Source of the DNA: Methanobacteriota archaeon
GTDB lineage: Archaea; Thermoplasmatota; Poseidoniia; Poseidoniales; Poseidoniaceae
Assembly: GCA_029979405.1 (NCBI GenBank)
Contig: JAPOHM010000048.1
Coordinates: forward strand, 1-9,033
Direction: 5' to 3'
DNA length: 9,033 nucleotides
The position numbers were made by a program, and so were the translations under genes. The notes beneath the pieces are model-generated. The model did no database searches. It saw nothing but the letters and a program-made list of their open reading frames with translations, and was not told where the DNA came from. The stretch's first letter is position 1. The number at the start of each line of letters is the position of its first letter. Of the stretch, positions 1-7,290 are shown one piece after another.

Positions 1-755
1 ACTTCTTCTACCGGGGAATCATCTGGTGTAGTTTCATCTACGACTGTTGAGGTAGGAAGTGGTACACTTTCCGGCTCTGGTTTCATCTCTTCAATAAACG
101 CCTTTTCCATTTCATCGACAACAGTGCTTTCCTCAACTACTGGTTCAGGTTCTACGACAGGTACCTCTACAATTTCAGGTTCAGGCTTTGCTAACCCAAC
201 TCCAAGAATTTCCGCCTGCTGTCTTGCAAGTTCTGCGGCCTGCCTTCTTGGTAGAGAGACAAAGGCCTTTCCAACAAGGGCAAAGACTGGATATGGGAGG
301 AAATATCTGTCAAGATTAGGGAGGCTTGGATGTCTAAAACATAGGATTGTATGTTTTTCAAATGCCCGCTGGTTTGGAATTCCAACAGCAAACGGTGTGG
401 GGTGTATTTCTACAGTATTCCGTAGCCATCCTTCCTGGGTAACTAGTTGCTGCATCCAAATTCCCATGTCTGAATTTGCAATGTTAACAAATTGGAAAGA
501 AGCATCTCTGTGGTCAAATCCTTGTTCAGCCAGTAGTTCTTCAGCTCCTCGTGGTCTGTGAAATATCCCCATAACTGGCTGACCGTGGTCGATCATGTCC
601 CCGTGAAGTTCCAATAGCTTCCTTTCTTTTCTAGGACAAAGAAGCAGAATTTCTAACCTATCTGCCGTTGGGTCCCATATTTCTCCCCACTTAGCAGTAG
701 CTTCATCCTTAAGTTGTTGGAATGTCATATTTGGAATCATTGCCGTGACGCCCAT
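1..755 (-). CDS. Hypothetical protein with acidic Pro/Glu/Val-rich tail (partial, runs off left edge)
   Basis: Reading the minus strand from the ATG at 753-755 gives 251 codons with no stop before the window edge, so the C-terminus is missing. I do not recognise the family. Residues about 10-185 look like a folded soluble domain: it is rich in Trp, Phe and His (HRPRGAEELL near 66-75, HPTPFAVGIP near 118-127, FRHPSLPNLDRYF near 140-152) and ends in a charged helix (RRQAAELARQQAEIL near 170-184). From about 190 the composition changes to a Pro/Glu/Val low-complexity tail (PEPEIVEVPVVEPEPVVEE), probably a flexible linker to something beyond the edge. There is no signal peptide or membrane segment. 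The start is only moderately certain: in-frame ATGs also lie at 738-740 and 726-728, but only the first has a purine-rich GGTGGT just upstream. It begins 30 bases after the asd stop, so it is probably the last visible gene of that operon. Confidence 0.75.
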   Translation of the reverse strand, partial: MGVTAMIPNMTFQQLKDEATAKWGEIWDPTADRLEILLLCPRKERKLLELHGDMIDHGQPVMGIFHRPRGAEELLAEQGFDHRDASFQFVNIANSDMGIWMQQLVTQEGWLRNTVEIHPTPFAVGIPNQRAFEKHTILCFRHPSLPNLDRYFLPYPVFALVGKAFVSLPRRQAAELARQQAEILGVGLAKPEPEIVEVPVVEPEPVVEESTVVDEMEKAFIEEMKPEPESVPLPTSTVVDETTPDDSPVEE

Positions 756-785
756 GCAACCACCATGTAGGCCAAGAGAGGTTAC

Positions 786-1748
786 CTATTTGGTGATGTA
801 TGCTTCTTGGATAGCAAATTCTGCCAATAGAATAACTCCTCCTGCAGCACCTCTTACGGTATTGTGTGATAGCGCATCGAACCTGACAACGTTCTTTTCC
901 ACTCGGATGTTTCCAATAGTTGTGGACATGCCATTGCCTGCCCAAAGGTGTTTTTCCCTCGATGGAGCCTCGGAAATAATTTGATTTACGTTTGTAGGTG
1001 ATGATGGAAGGTTCAAAGATGGTATCGCCATCAGTGCCCTAACTTCTTCAATCGAAGTATCATTTTCTAATTCTACACCACAGGTAACCATATGACCATC
1101 TCTTTCTGCAACTCTGTTACAAGTTGCGAGTATTGGTACATCAATTTCGAGTAAATGTTTCAATTCAGCAACCAATTTTTCCTCTTCTCCTGGAATCAGG
1201 GGATTCACGTCACCAGACAGGGCCTTCTCGTCAAACAAAAGTCTCCAGCCGGCACCAGACAATGCCTGTCTAGTGAAAATCGTGATAGATTTAATTCCTA
1301 AGGATTTCAATCCTGCAATGGATGTAGCGACTGGTACAACAGTACAGTTTGTAGCACACGCATGTCCCTCATATTGTTTCATCGCTTGCGGATTGATTTC
1401 AGGAATAACCAGTGGGATGCCAGCAACCCGTCTAAACGAACTAGCATTAGAAAAAACGTGAATGCCTCTAGCTACTAATGATGGTTCAACAACCTCCGCT
1501 ACGTTATTTGGTAGCGCTGAGAATGCGATATCAACATCGGGAATATCACTCATCGAACAAATGAGAATGTCATAGACGGGTTTAGGTGAATCTAACCTCC
1601 ACTCGAGTTCCTCAAACATAAGTCCGACATTACGCGGCGAACCTGCTATTGCTTCCACTTCGAATAGGGGGTGCCTCCACAGTAATTCCTGTAGCCTCTG
1701 GCCAACCAAGCCGGTTGCTCCAAGGATGGCGACAGAATATTTCGTCAT
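786..1748 (-). CDS. asd: Aspartate-semialdehyde dehydrogenase
   Basis: This cytoplasmic enzyme reduces aspartyl phosphate to aspartate 4-semialdehyde with NADPH, the branch-point step for lysine, threonine and methionine. The 320 residues begin with a Rossmann dinucleotide loop GATGLVGQ (10-17). The catalytic cysteine is Cys135 in ATNCTVVP. QALSGAG (161-167) and the Glu-rich PGEEEKL (186-192) match substrate-site segments. The basic/histidine motif is NRVAERDGHM, with Arg212 and the likely catalytic His219. The C-terminal HNTVRGAAGG (295-304) is a family hallmark. The motif spellings look like the archaeal/fungal class. At 320 residues it is slightly shorter than the usual 340-370. The start is well supported by a GAGGAG ribosome binding site at 1754-1759, five bases upstream. 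The ATG overlaps the stop of the upstream glycosyltransferase by one base (TAATG), which suggests translational coupling. Identification is secure; why it sits with glycosylation genes is unclear. Confidence 0.95.
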   Translation of the reverse strand: MTKYSVAILGATGLVGQRLQELLWRHPLFEVEAIAGSPRNVGLMFEELEWRLDSPKPVYDILICSMSDIPDVDIAFSALPNNVAEVVEPSLVARGIHVFSNASSFRRVAGIPLVIPEINPQAMKQYEGHACATNCTVVPVATSIAGLKSLGIKSITIFTRQALSGAGWRLLFDEKALSGDVNPLIPGEEEKLVAELKHLLEIDVPILATCNRVAERDGHMVTCGVELENDTSIEEVRALMAIPSLNLPSSPTNVNQIISEAPSREKHLWAGNGMSTTIGNIRVEKNVVRFDALSHNTVRGAAGGVILLAEFAIQEAYITK

Positions 1749-2455
1749 TATATCTCCTCATATGGTGTTGGGAAGATTTTGCGAATGATGAGTTTCCTAG
1801 CGATGGAAGCCCCATCTTTGACGCTTCCAAGTTTTGGCTCCCCCTTTCTTTTGGAATAACTAATCGCAACATGTGAGATCGGGATGTTTCTATTTACGCA
1901 AGACGTGTACATCTCGGCTTCGATTTCAAATCGTAAACTGTTGAGTTCCAATCTCTGAATAGCGCCTCTGGAAAAGCCCCAAAAGCCGGAACACAAATCA
2001 TTAATCGGCCTACCGTGCAAAGCGACAGCTAACCAAGTCAAAAGATGATTTCCGATCCAATTCGTTGTCGTCATGGCGTCCTTCGCAAGATTTCCTCTGA
2101 GGCGGTCACCGATTGCAATTCCTCCCTTTGGTATTGATGACAAAATATCTGGTATCTCTTCCGGCCAGTAAGTACCATCGGAGTCTAACATTATCATGTA
2201 GTCATGGTCTGAGTCCAAGAATAACTTGAATGCTTGCCTAATTGCTAAACCCTTTCCGTCTCCCCATTGATGAATAATTTCAGCACCTAATTCATTTGCT
2301 ATATTCACGGTATTATCAGTTGAACCGCCATCGACAACAAGTACGCTTGTATCAAATCCCATTTGGTTAATTTTACCCTTAGGTATTCTTGAGATTACAT
2401 TCTCAATAGCCAATTCCTCATCTAACGTGGGTAACGTTATGAGAACACTTGGCAT
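1748..2455 (-). CDS. Family 2 glycosyltransferase, dolichol-phosphate-sugar synthase-like
   Basis: This 235-residue protein has a GT-A fold and probably transfers a sugar from a nucleotide donor to a polyprenyl or dolichyl phosphate at the inner face of the membrane. Visible motifs: an N-terminal beta strand with TLPTLDEE (7-14), VVDGGSTDNT (40-49) at the nucleotide site, a G-rich GDGKG (65-69), the metal-binding DSDGTY (91-96), GDRLRG (116-121), and DLCSGFWGF (153-161) at the acceptor side. A basic YSKRKGEPKLG (200-210) typical of DPM1/AglJ-like enzymes follows. It lacks the C-terminal membrane helices found in some relatives, so it would be a peripheral membrane enzyme. The sugar (mannose, glucose or another) cannot be read from the sequence. 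It starts 42 bases after the large membrane protein with no evident ribosome binding site, and overlaps asd by one base. The adjacent membrane protein is a plausible user of its lipid-linked product; that is inference. Confidence 0.9.
   Translation of the reverse strand: MPSVLITLPTLDEELAIENVISRIPKGKINQMGFDTSVLVVDGGSTDNTVNIANELGAEIIHQWGDGKGLAIRQAFKLFLDSDHDYMIMLDSDGTYWPEEIPDILSSIPKGGIAIGDRLRGNLAKDAMTTTNWIGNHLLTWLAVALHGRPINDLCSGFWGFSRGAIQRLELNSLRFEIEAEMYTSCVNRNIPISHVAISYSKRKGEPKLGSVKDGASIARKLIIRKIFPTPYEEI
1754..1759 (-). promoter_or_regulatory. Ribosome binding site of asd
   Basis: GAGGAG on the minus strand lies five bases before the asd ATG, inside the end of the glycosyltransferase gene. It fixes the asd start and fits the one-base TAATG overlap between the two genes. 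Confidence 0.6.
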
Positions 2456-2497
2456 GTTAGCCGGTGGTTGTTTTTGTTGTCAAGAGTTTCGCATAAT

Positions 2498-4531
2498 TCA
2501 TGCAAAGTACACCTTTTCGACCCAGTGCACCCTTATCCCCGTGGTATCTACGAAAGTATCGCCTCTTCCTGACGCACCCAATGGATTGAGCCAATATTCT
2601 AAATCGCTTTCCAAAATAATTTCAAAACCTTGCCCATCTGGGTATTTGCAAACGTTATGCCAACCAGAACCAGAGTACAAATTTTCATTTACTGAAACTG
2701 TGATGTCGCCAACAAATTCAAGCATTATGCAAACCATGAAAGTTGAGGATTCGTTTACCGCAATGTTCGTAATTTTTCCAGTAATGTAATGCTTGTAATC
2801 TCCAATTTCAAATGGGTCATAAGTTCGTAATTTAGCCCAAGGGTCAATTCTCATGTTATCTCCAATCACTGGTGTAAAGGTAGAACTCAAGCCATCATTT
2901 TCAAACGAAAATAGAATAGAGCCACCGCTTTCCCATATTTTCTTCCAGTTGGTAGAGGAGAGAAGATATTGCATCATGATTCCTTTAGGTGATGCAAGAG
3001 CGTGAGTAAGTCCTAAATTTTCTATTCTTTCAATATCATCGAAACGAATAGCCGTCGTAGCAGAATTTTGAATAGAATGGTCTTGTTTTAGTATTCCAAG
3101 TGTAGGTATTGCAGTTATACCAAATGATTCACTATGAGCAAAAATATGCCCCCAATGTTCATTTTCAGTATAAATTATTGAATCAGGCGGTAGTTCGTCC
3201 AACATGCTAATCAAAGTAATATCTCCTTCAGACATAGCGTGCAATTCGCCATGTTCTGAAAGCTCAGATAGTGCGCTATGTGCTACGCCACTAATGACCA
3301 ATGCTGCAATCATTACTGCCCTACCTCCATCTGATGAGATTCCATTTTCTATCTTTGATAGTCTTAGGCCTACCAGTAACGCTAGAGGGATGTGGAAAGC
3401 ATGCATGCTCATTGAATAAAGCACAAATGAAGCCATAGAAATTATCGCTATACCCGAATATCCGTCGAACAGGTATATCATCGTGATTGTCCAATTAATC
3501 AGAATCCAAATTATGAAAACACGTGCATTCAAATCGCTTTTCAGTGTCCACGCGGCCCAGATTGCAAGAGGCAATAATAATCCCGAGTACAAGATCATTG
3601 GCGAGCCGCCTTGCCATCCATATTCGGCAAATATCGCATCACCATCAAACTGACTGGCTGCGATTAAAGTTAACACAATCAAACTGATAGATGCAATTTG
3701 GATTTGCATTTTTTCCGCCATGTTTACCTTTTTTGTCCTTTCAACCAAGGCTCTAGCAAGAACCAGCGTTACCAGGTAAACCAGTCCGGTAGGATGAATC
3801 ATCATTACCGAAATGGCAGTAATAGAAATAATCCCCCAGCGTAGTCTTTCTTTGTGAATTAACAATAAAACGACTAGGCCTAATTGACTCGCTACGGTTG
3901 GGAACCCTGAGTCTAAATTTTTTGCAAACAATGCTGGAGCGAGCAAAATGGCTAGAATTGTCCAGTGGCCACAGCCCAATTTATCGCCTATCGCTGCAAT
4001 TCCAAGCAATAGTGCGACAAAACTAAACACGCCGAGTATGAATACGGACAGGTAAATTTCACCACCTAACCAAGCCGCTAAAACCGGGAATGCGGGAGGA
4101 TATAACCAATATCCACTCGATGGATTTGATATCGTAAAGGATGAATATTGAGCGTAACTTTCAGCCAAGAACGCAAATCCTATCCAATCGACCCCCATCG
4201 GTGAATAATATGTTAGAGGAGTTATTGCGATATACACCGCAATTAGGGTGAATATCCAAAACCAAGGGCTCCTGTTGACTGAATTATCTTCGAGTACTGG
4301 GTGCAATTCGGTTCTTATCGCCATAATTGCAAAAATATTTGCTAAAAAGACTAACGAAGACATAGATTCAGTGCCGATTCCTAGATAAAAAGAAATTCCT
4401 GAAATAGCATACAGTGTCAATAATCCCAACGCAGGAGTCAGTAAAAAGTGCCTTTTGTTGTCGCCACTATGGTCTAGCCTTCTTGCAATCGCATATCCAG
4501 GAAGGATTGCCATTATCAGGCCGAGAACCAT
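2498..4531 (-). CDS. Polytopic membrane protein, GT-C-type glycosyltransferase-like
   Basis: The 677 residues form two parts. Residues 1 to about 420 hold roughly 11-14 hydrophobic segments. The first ends in PGY (11-13), a common opening in archaeal GT-C-like proteins. A loop at about 108-155 reads YYSPMGVDWIGFAFLAESYAQYSS followed by WLYPPAFPVLAAW; an acidic residue in this first large outer loop (Asp115, Glu124) followed by a Pro-rich stretch is the usual layout of GT-C transferases that use lipid-phosphate sugars. Residues about 430-677 are soluble, probably outside the membrane, and mostly beta-like in the last 130 residues (GDITVSVNENLYSGSGW near 608-624). ATG at 4529-4531 is the only usable start, because an in-frame TGA follows shortly upstream. 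There is no good ribosome binding site (GGAG lies only one base before the ATG), so a leaderless or short-leader transcript is likely. It heads the left operon and precedes a dolichol-phosphate-type glycosyltransferase. The enzymatic role is inferred; a non-catalytic surface-glycan protein is possible. Confidence 0.8.
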   Translation of the reverse strand: MVLGLIMAILPGYAIARRLDHSGDNKRHFLLTPALGLLTLYAISGISFYLGIGTESMSSLVFLANIFAIMAIRTELHPVLEDNSVNRSPWFWIFTLIAVYIAITPLTYYSPMGVDWIGFAFLAESYAQYSSFTISNPSSGYWLYPPAFPVLAAWLGGEIYLSVFILGVFSFVALLLGIAAIGDKLGCGHWTILAILLAPALFAKNLDSGFPTVASQLGLVVLLLIHKERLRWGIISITAISVMMIHPTGLVYLVTLVLARALVERTKKVNMAEKMQIQIASISLIVLTLIAASQFDGDAIFAEYGWQGGSPMILYSGLLLPLAIWAAWTLKSDLNARVFIIWILINWTITMIYLFDGYSGIAIISMASFVLYSMSMHAFHIPLALLVGLRLSKIENGISSDGGRAVMIAALVISGVAHSALSELSEHGELHAMSEGDITLISMLDELPPDSIIYTENEHWGHIFAHSESFGITAIPTLGILKQDHSIQNSATTAIRFDDIERIENLGLTHALASPKGIMMQYLLSSTNWKKIWESGGSILFSFENDGLSSTFTPVIGDNMRIDPWAKLRTYDPFEIGDYKHYITGKITNIAVNESSTFMVCIMLEFVGDITVSVNENLYSGSGWHNVCKYPDGQGFEIILESDLEYWLNPLGASGRGDTFVDTTGIRVHWVEKVYFA

Positions 4532-4597
4532 GCTCCGGGGTTCGCATTTTAGTTTTCAAACCATTTGCGAACAATGATGAATTGAAGCCTTTTCGCT
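4532..4597. promoter_or_regulatory. Divergent intergenic region, likely back-to-back promoters
   Basis: This is the only place in the window where two genes point away from each other, with the membrane protein on the minus strand and the M23 peptidase on the plus strand. Its 66 bases must hold both promoters unless one lies inside a gene. An A/T-rich stretch at about 4546-4560 (ATTTTAGTTTTCAAA) is the best TATA-like candidate. It lies about 15-30 bases upstream of the minus-strand start and about 38-50 bases upstream of the plus-strand start. No strong consensus TATA box is visible and neither gene has a convincing ribosome binding site, which would suit leaderless or short-leader transcripts. 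Confidence 0.4.
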
Positions 4598-5167
4598 ATG
4601 AATATGGCAGAAGTCATCATCCTACCGGAGGATTACTGGGTTTACGATTTCACAAAAGGTGTTGACCCCGAATTCGTTTGCCCTTTCCCATACCAAATTG
4701 GCAGGTATGATGAAACTAGACCGGGAATGTATGATTTTGATCTCTTTGCTGGTGTAAGAAATCATCACGTGGGTATCGATATAGGTGCTCCAGTTGGTGA
4801 GCCTGTACATTCATACGACAAGGGAGTCGTATTTTCAAAAGGAGTAAATCCAGAGGCTGGATCTTATGGGCCAACTATAATCGTTCAATATGAACTGGAA
4901 GGAAAACCAATATGGGCACTATACGGGCATTTGTCCCATGATTCGCTTGAGATGGTAGAAGTAGGGGATATCGTTGATGAAGGACAAATTATTGCAAAAG
5001 TCGGTTCAAAAGATGAGAACGGGGGTTGGGAGCCCCACTTGCATTTCCAGTTAAGTTGGTCTGAACCAAAAAATAACGACATGCCGGGAGTGGTTTCAAT
5101 AGAAGATAGAGATTCTGCGTTGCGAATATATCCAGACCCTAGAATCGTTTTGGGCCCAATCTACTAA
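4598..5167 (+). CDS. M23/LytM-family zinc metallopeptidase domain protein, apparently cytoplasmic
   Basis: The 189 residues contain a complete M23 (LytM/lysostaphin-like) core. Zinc ligands and catalytic residues are visible as HVGID (His57, Asp61), YGHLS (His111) and PHLHF (His147, His149). Between them lie the family's beta-hairpin features APVGEPVHSYDKGVV (64-78) and GDIVDEGQIIAKVG (123-136, biotinyl-lipoyl-like). The NGGWEPHLHFQ stretch (141-151) resembles the M23 domains fused to class III aminotransferases in some bacteria more than secreted cell-wall hydrolases. The N-terminus (MNMAEVIILPEDYW) is neither a signal peptide nor a membrane anchor, so the protein seems to stay in the cytoplasm. 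M23 enzymes usually cut glycine-containing peptide cross-links of peptidoglycan, which archaea lack, so the substrate is unknown. The start is 4598 or the in-frame ATG at 4604. It is the only plus-strand gene here, and its stop overlaps the isomerase stop by four bases. Confidence 0.9.
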   Translation: MNMAEVIILPEDYWVYDFTKGVDPEFVCPFPYQIGRYDETRPGMYDFDLFAGVRNHHVGIDIGAPVGEPVHSYDKGVVFSKGVNPEAGSYGPTIIVQYELEGKPIWALYGHLSHDSLEMVEVGDIVDEGQIIAKVGSKDENGGWEPHLHFQLSWSEPKNNDMPGVVSIEDRDSALRIYPDPRIVLGPIY

Positions 5168-6234
5168 TCGATTTGAGAGAGGAATTCTTTCAGTGAAATT
5201 ATCGAATCTATAGCGGTAGGGTCCTTTCCAGAGAGTAAAGCCAATGCTATGGAAAGCCAGTCCATCATTATGCAAATGTGAAGAAGACATTCTAGAAGAC
5301 TTTCTCCTTCTCCCTGAATCCTCCAAGCTAAGTCGGTTGGACAATTTGCAACAAACCAGTCCATTCTGTGTACTACTCTTTCATTCATACCTGGCCAGGA
5401 AACGATTAACACAGCCTGATTTGGAGCTTCAAAATCTTGGTATTTTCCAACTCCTCCCCAGGCAATAAGTTCGTTATGATTCATTTCGGGGACCTCAGCT
5501 ACTCGAGCAAATCTTGCAGCGTTTTCATTGATTTGATTTTTGAACCTTGCAAGAGCGGGTGATAGTTCAGAAGGTCCGATAATTGAAATCGGATTTTCAA
5601 GTAGATTAAGTGCTAAACTTGCAACATCTCCTTCTGGATTTTCTGTAATGTCGCAATCCTTGACCGCTTGTTTCAATCTCGTCACCGCAGACTGAGATAG
5701 CTCCGTTTGCAGTATTCCTAACTGGTTCATAAGACTCAATTGTCGCGAAAATATGTGGCCAAAAGCAGACCTAGGTGGTTGTCCTGACGGGCAGGAAATC
5801 AGGTATGCCGAATTTGATAATTCACAAAGGCCTGATAAAATTCCACCACTCGAAATGACTACAACAGTTCCTCCGAGGCGAATGACCTGTTCAGTTGTTT
5901 CAACAGTTTCCTCGGTGTTTCCCGAATATGAAGTAGCCACTACCAACCAATTTTGGTTCCACCAATTTGGTAAGCCATAAGTGCGATGGCACTTGATTGG
6001 TAAACCTCCAGCATTATCTGAAAGTGAGGAGATGAAATCACCTCCTGCAGCGGAGCCACCCATGCCAATGAAAAGGACACCTTCCCATCCATAGTCGAGT
6101 TCAGGTAGCCATGGTTGTAAATCATCGTTAATCGAATTGTATCCTTCTACGAAATCGTTCATGAAAAAACGAGTGAATTCAATCATCCCGCTTTGGTCTA
6201 AAGCAGCAGCTAATCTATTGATGCCATCTTCCAA
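5164..6234 (-). CDS. Bifunctional phosphoglucose/phosphomannose isomerase (archaeal SIS-domain type)
   Basis: This enzyme interconverts glucose 6-phosphate, fructose 6-phosphate and mannose 6-phosphate in the cytoplasm, for gluconeogenesis and sugar-nucleotide supply. The 356 residues carry two SIS domains. The first has GMGGSAAGGD (57-66) and the phosphate-binding SYSGNTEET (102-110). PPRSAFG (153-159) supplies the conserved Arg155. The second has NQINENAARFA (233-243) with Glu237, and PEMNHNEL (249-256) with His253. The 16-residue spacing between this Glu and His equals that of the catalytic pair in the Pyrobaculum aerophilum enzyme. The C-terminal DPTAIDSIISLKEFL (338-352) is also typical. 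It is longer than the roughly 300-residue crenarchaeal enzymes. The start is a TTG at 6232-6234 placed directly after the nmd3 TGA; the next in-frame ATG (residue 17) would remove the first helix and the family-like LDQSGM. It is probably the last gene of the right operon and overlaps the peptidase gene tail to tail. Confidence 0.92.
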   Translation of the reverse strand: MEDGINRLAAALDQSGMIEFTRFFMNDFVEGYNSINDDLQPWLPELDYGWEGVLFIGMGGSAAGGDFISSLSDNAGGLPIKCHRTYGLPNWWNQNWLVVATSYSGNTEETVETTEQVIRLGGTVVVISSGGILSGLCELSNSAYLISCPSGQPPRSAFGHIFSRQLSLMNQLGILQTELSQSAVTRLKQAVKDCDITENPEGDVASLALNLLENPISIIGPSELSPALARFKNQINENAARFARVAEVPEMNHNELIAWGGVGKYQDFEAPNQAVLIVSWPGMNERVVHRMDWFVANCPTDLAWRIQGEGESLLECLLHICIMMDWLSIALALLSGKDPTAIDSIISLKEFLSQID

Positions 6235-7290
6235 TCAATCACCATCCATTCCCAGATACGGTAGAGCATGCCATTCTCCCTCTATCCTTGCAATGAGTAA
6301 TTTTCTTCCCAATTTGTGGTCATAAGGCAGTCTGACTGCCGTCATTTTCCAGTTGTTTGGGTCCAAGAATTCACCTACCGATGAATCTTCGTTCATTGGT
6401 TCCACATACAATAATTCCCCTAATCGTGCCTTGACATGAGCACTTTCCAAGTCTCTCCAAGTAGCACCGCATCGCTCTTTTCTCTCGACTTTTTCTAAGA
6501 CAGCGCCATCGCCGCTCCAAGTAGTTGGTCGCCATAGGTCTCCACGCCACTGAATAACATCTCCCAAATCATAGCCCGGTTTTCTGTACAATAGAGTCAA
6601 TCTCGTCAGGTCCACTCCGTCCTTTCTGCCAACGACAGAGGTCGTGGTGGTGATTTGTCCTCCGTAATTCGAAACGAGGTGTTTCCCCCAAGATTTTGCC
6701 AATGCCTTAGACCCAAGAATTACGTCGTATCCACCGGTGACTGGCCCTTCTTTTGTAATGAAAAACATTGGATCATCCGCCATTTCTTCTATCACTGAAT
6801 CGAGGGTTTTTCTCAGTTGATTGAATTCTTCTTCAGATAGTCTCCTAGCTGATGAACGTAATTGCACGGTTGCTTCGAAGTAATTACCGGCTCTTCGCGT
6901 GCATGTTAAACAGACTCCGTTAGACATTCTCGCTCGCATTGTTTTTTGCTCTGAGTACAGTAGATTATCGATAATACCCTCAATTTCTAAGTGAATTAAG
7001 GTGTGTCTTCCGTCAACTTCTTGCGCATGCAGACCTAACTCAAGGTCCTCAACTTCAGGGTGGAATCCCACATTCCTTTGGACAAGTTCATGCCACAGGT
7101 CATCCGAATCAACATTTGTCCATTTTCCCTGAAAATCTATCATCCCGCAACGTGCACATTTTGTCCAAGGAACATTCTTTGGTACATCAACTAACGACAC
7201 CCGTTCGCGAGTACATTTTTCACACATTCTGTCAGAATATAGTGGAGACGTATCTCCACAAATCAGGCAGAATTCATCACCAAGGTCCAT
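6235..7290 (-). CDS. nmd3: NMD3 family protein (large-subunit ribosome export/assembly factor homologue)
   Basis: In eukaryotes NMD3 binds the 60S subunit as a nuclear export adapter. The archaeal form lacks the export tail and probably acts in late large-subunit assembly or subunit anti-association; that role is known only by analogy. The 351 residues show four CxxC pairs for two zinc sites: Cys8/Cys11, Cys23/Cys26, Cys45/Cys48 and Cys127/Cys130. The last pair is followed by the family signature GNYFEATVQLR (135-145). GGYDVILGSKALAKSWGKHL (186-205) matches the central NMD3 domain, and GDVIQWRGDLW (243-253) starts a beta-rich domain. The start has an AGGTGAT ribosome binding site at 7294-7300, three bases upstream of the ATG. 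That site lies within a hairpin described separately. It follows ccmD by 19 bases, and the isomerase TTG begins at the very next base after its TGA, so all three are probably cotranscribed. Confidence 0.93.
   Translation of the reverse strand: MDLGDEFCLICGDTSPLYSDRMCEKCTRERVSLVDVPKNVPWTKCARCGMIDFQGKWTNVDSDDLWHELVQRNVGFHPEVEDLELGLHAQEVDGRHTLIHLEIEGIIDNLLYSEQKTMRARMSNGVCLTCTRRAGNYFEATVQLRSSARRLSEEEFNQLRKTLDSVIEEMADDPMFFITKEGPVTGGYDVILGSKALAKSWGKHLVSNYGGQITTTTSVVGRKDGVDLTRLTLLYRKPGYDLGDVIQWRGDLWRPTTWSGDGAVLEKVERKERCGATWRDLESAHVKARLGELLYVEPMNEDSSVGEFLDPNNWKMTAVRLPYDHKLGRKLLIARIEGEWHALPYLGMDGD

Noticed and set aside
124..561. A 145-codon plus-strand frame opposite the left-edge gene
   Set aside because: Its product is Ser/Thr/Cys-rich and without recognisable structure, and it mirrors the minus-strand coding frame, which has a sensible composition and runs unbroken across 755 bases.
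755..788. Possible readthrough fusion of asd with the following gene, since both are in the same frame with only one TAG between them
   Set aside because: The dehydrogenase is complete at its stop, and the next gene has its own ATG with a purine-rich sequence upstream; sharing a frame has a one-in-three chance.
709..945. A 78-codon minus-strand frame across the asd end and the next gene
   Set aside because: It is a shifted frame within the secure asd C-terminus (HNTVRGAAGG region) and its product has no family features.
2456..2497. A possible internal promoter or small gene between the membrane protein and the glycosyltransferase
   Set aside because: The 42 bases show no clear TATA-like box, ribosome binding site or open frame of useful length; a simple operon spacer is enough.
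2427..2789. A 120-codon plus-strand frame opposite the end of the membrane protein gene and the 42-base gap
   Set aside because: It is antisense to well-supported coding sequence and has no recognisable product or ribosome binding site.
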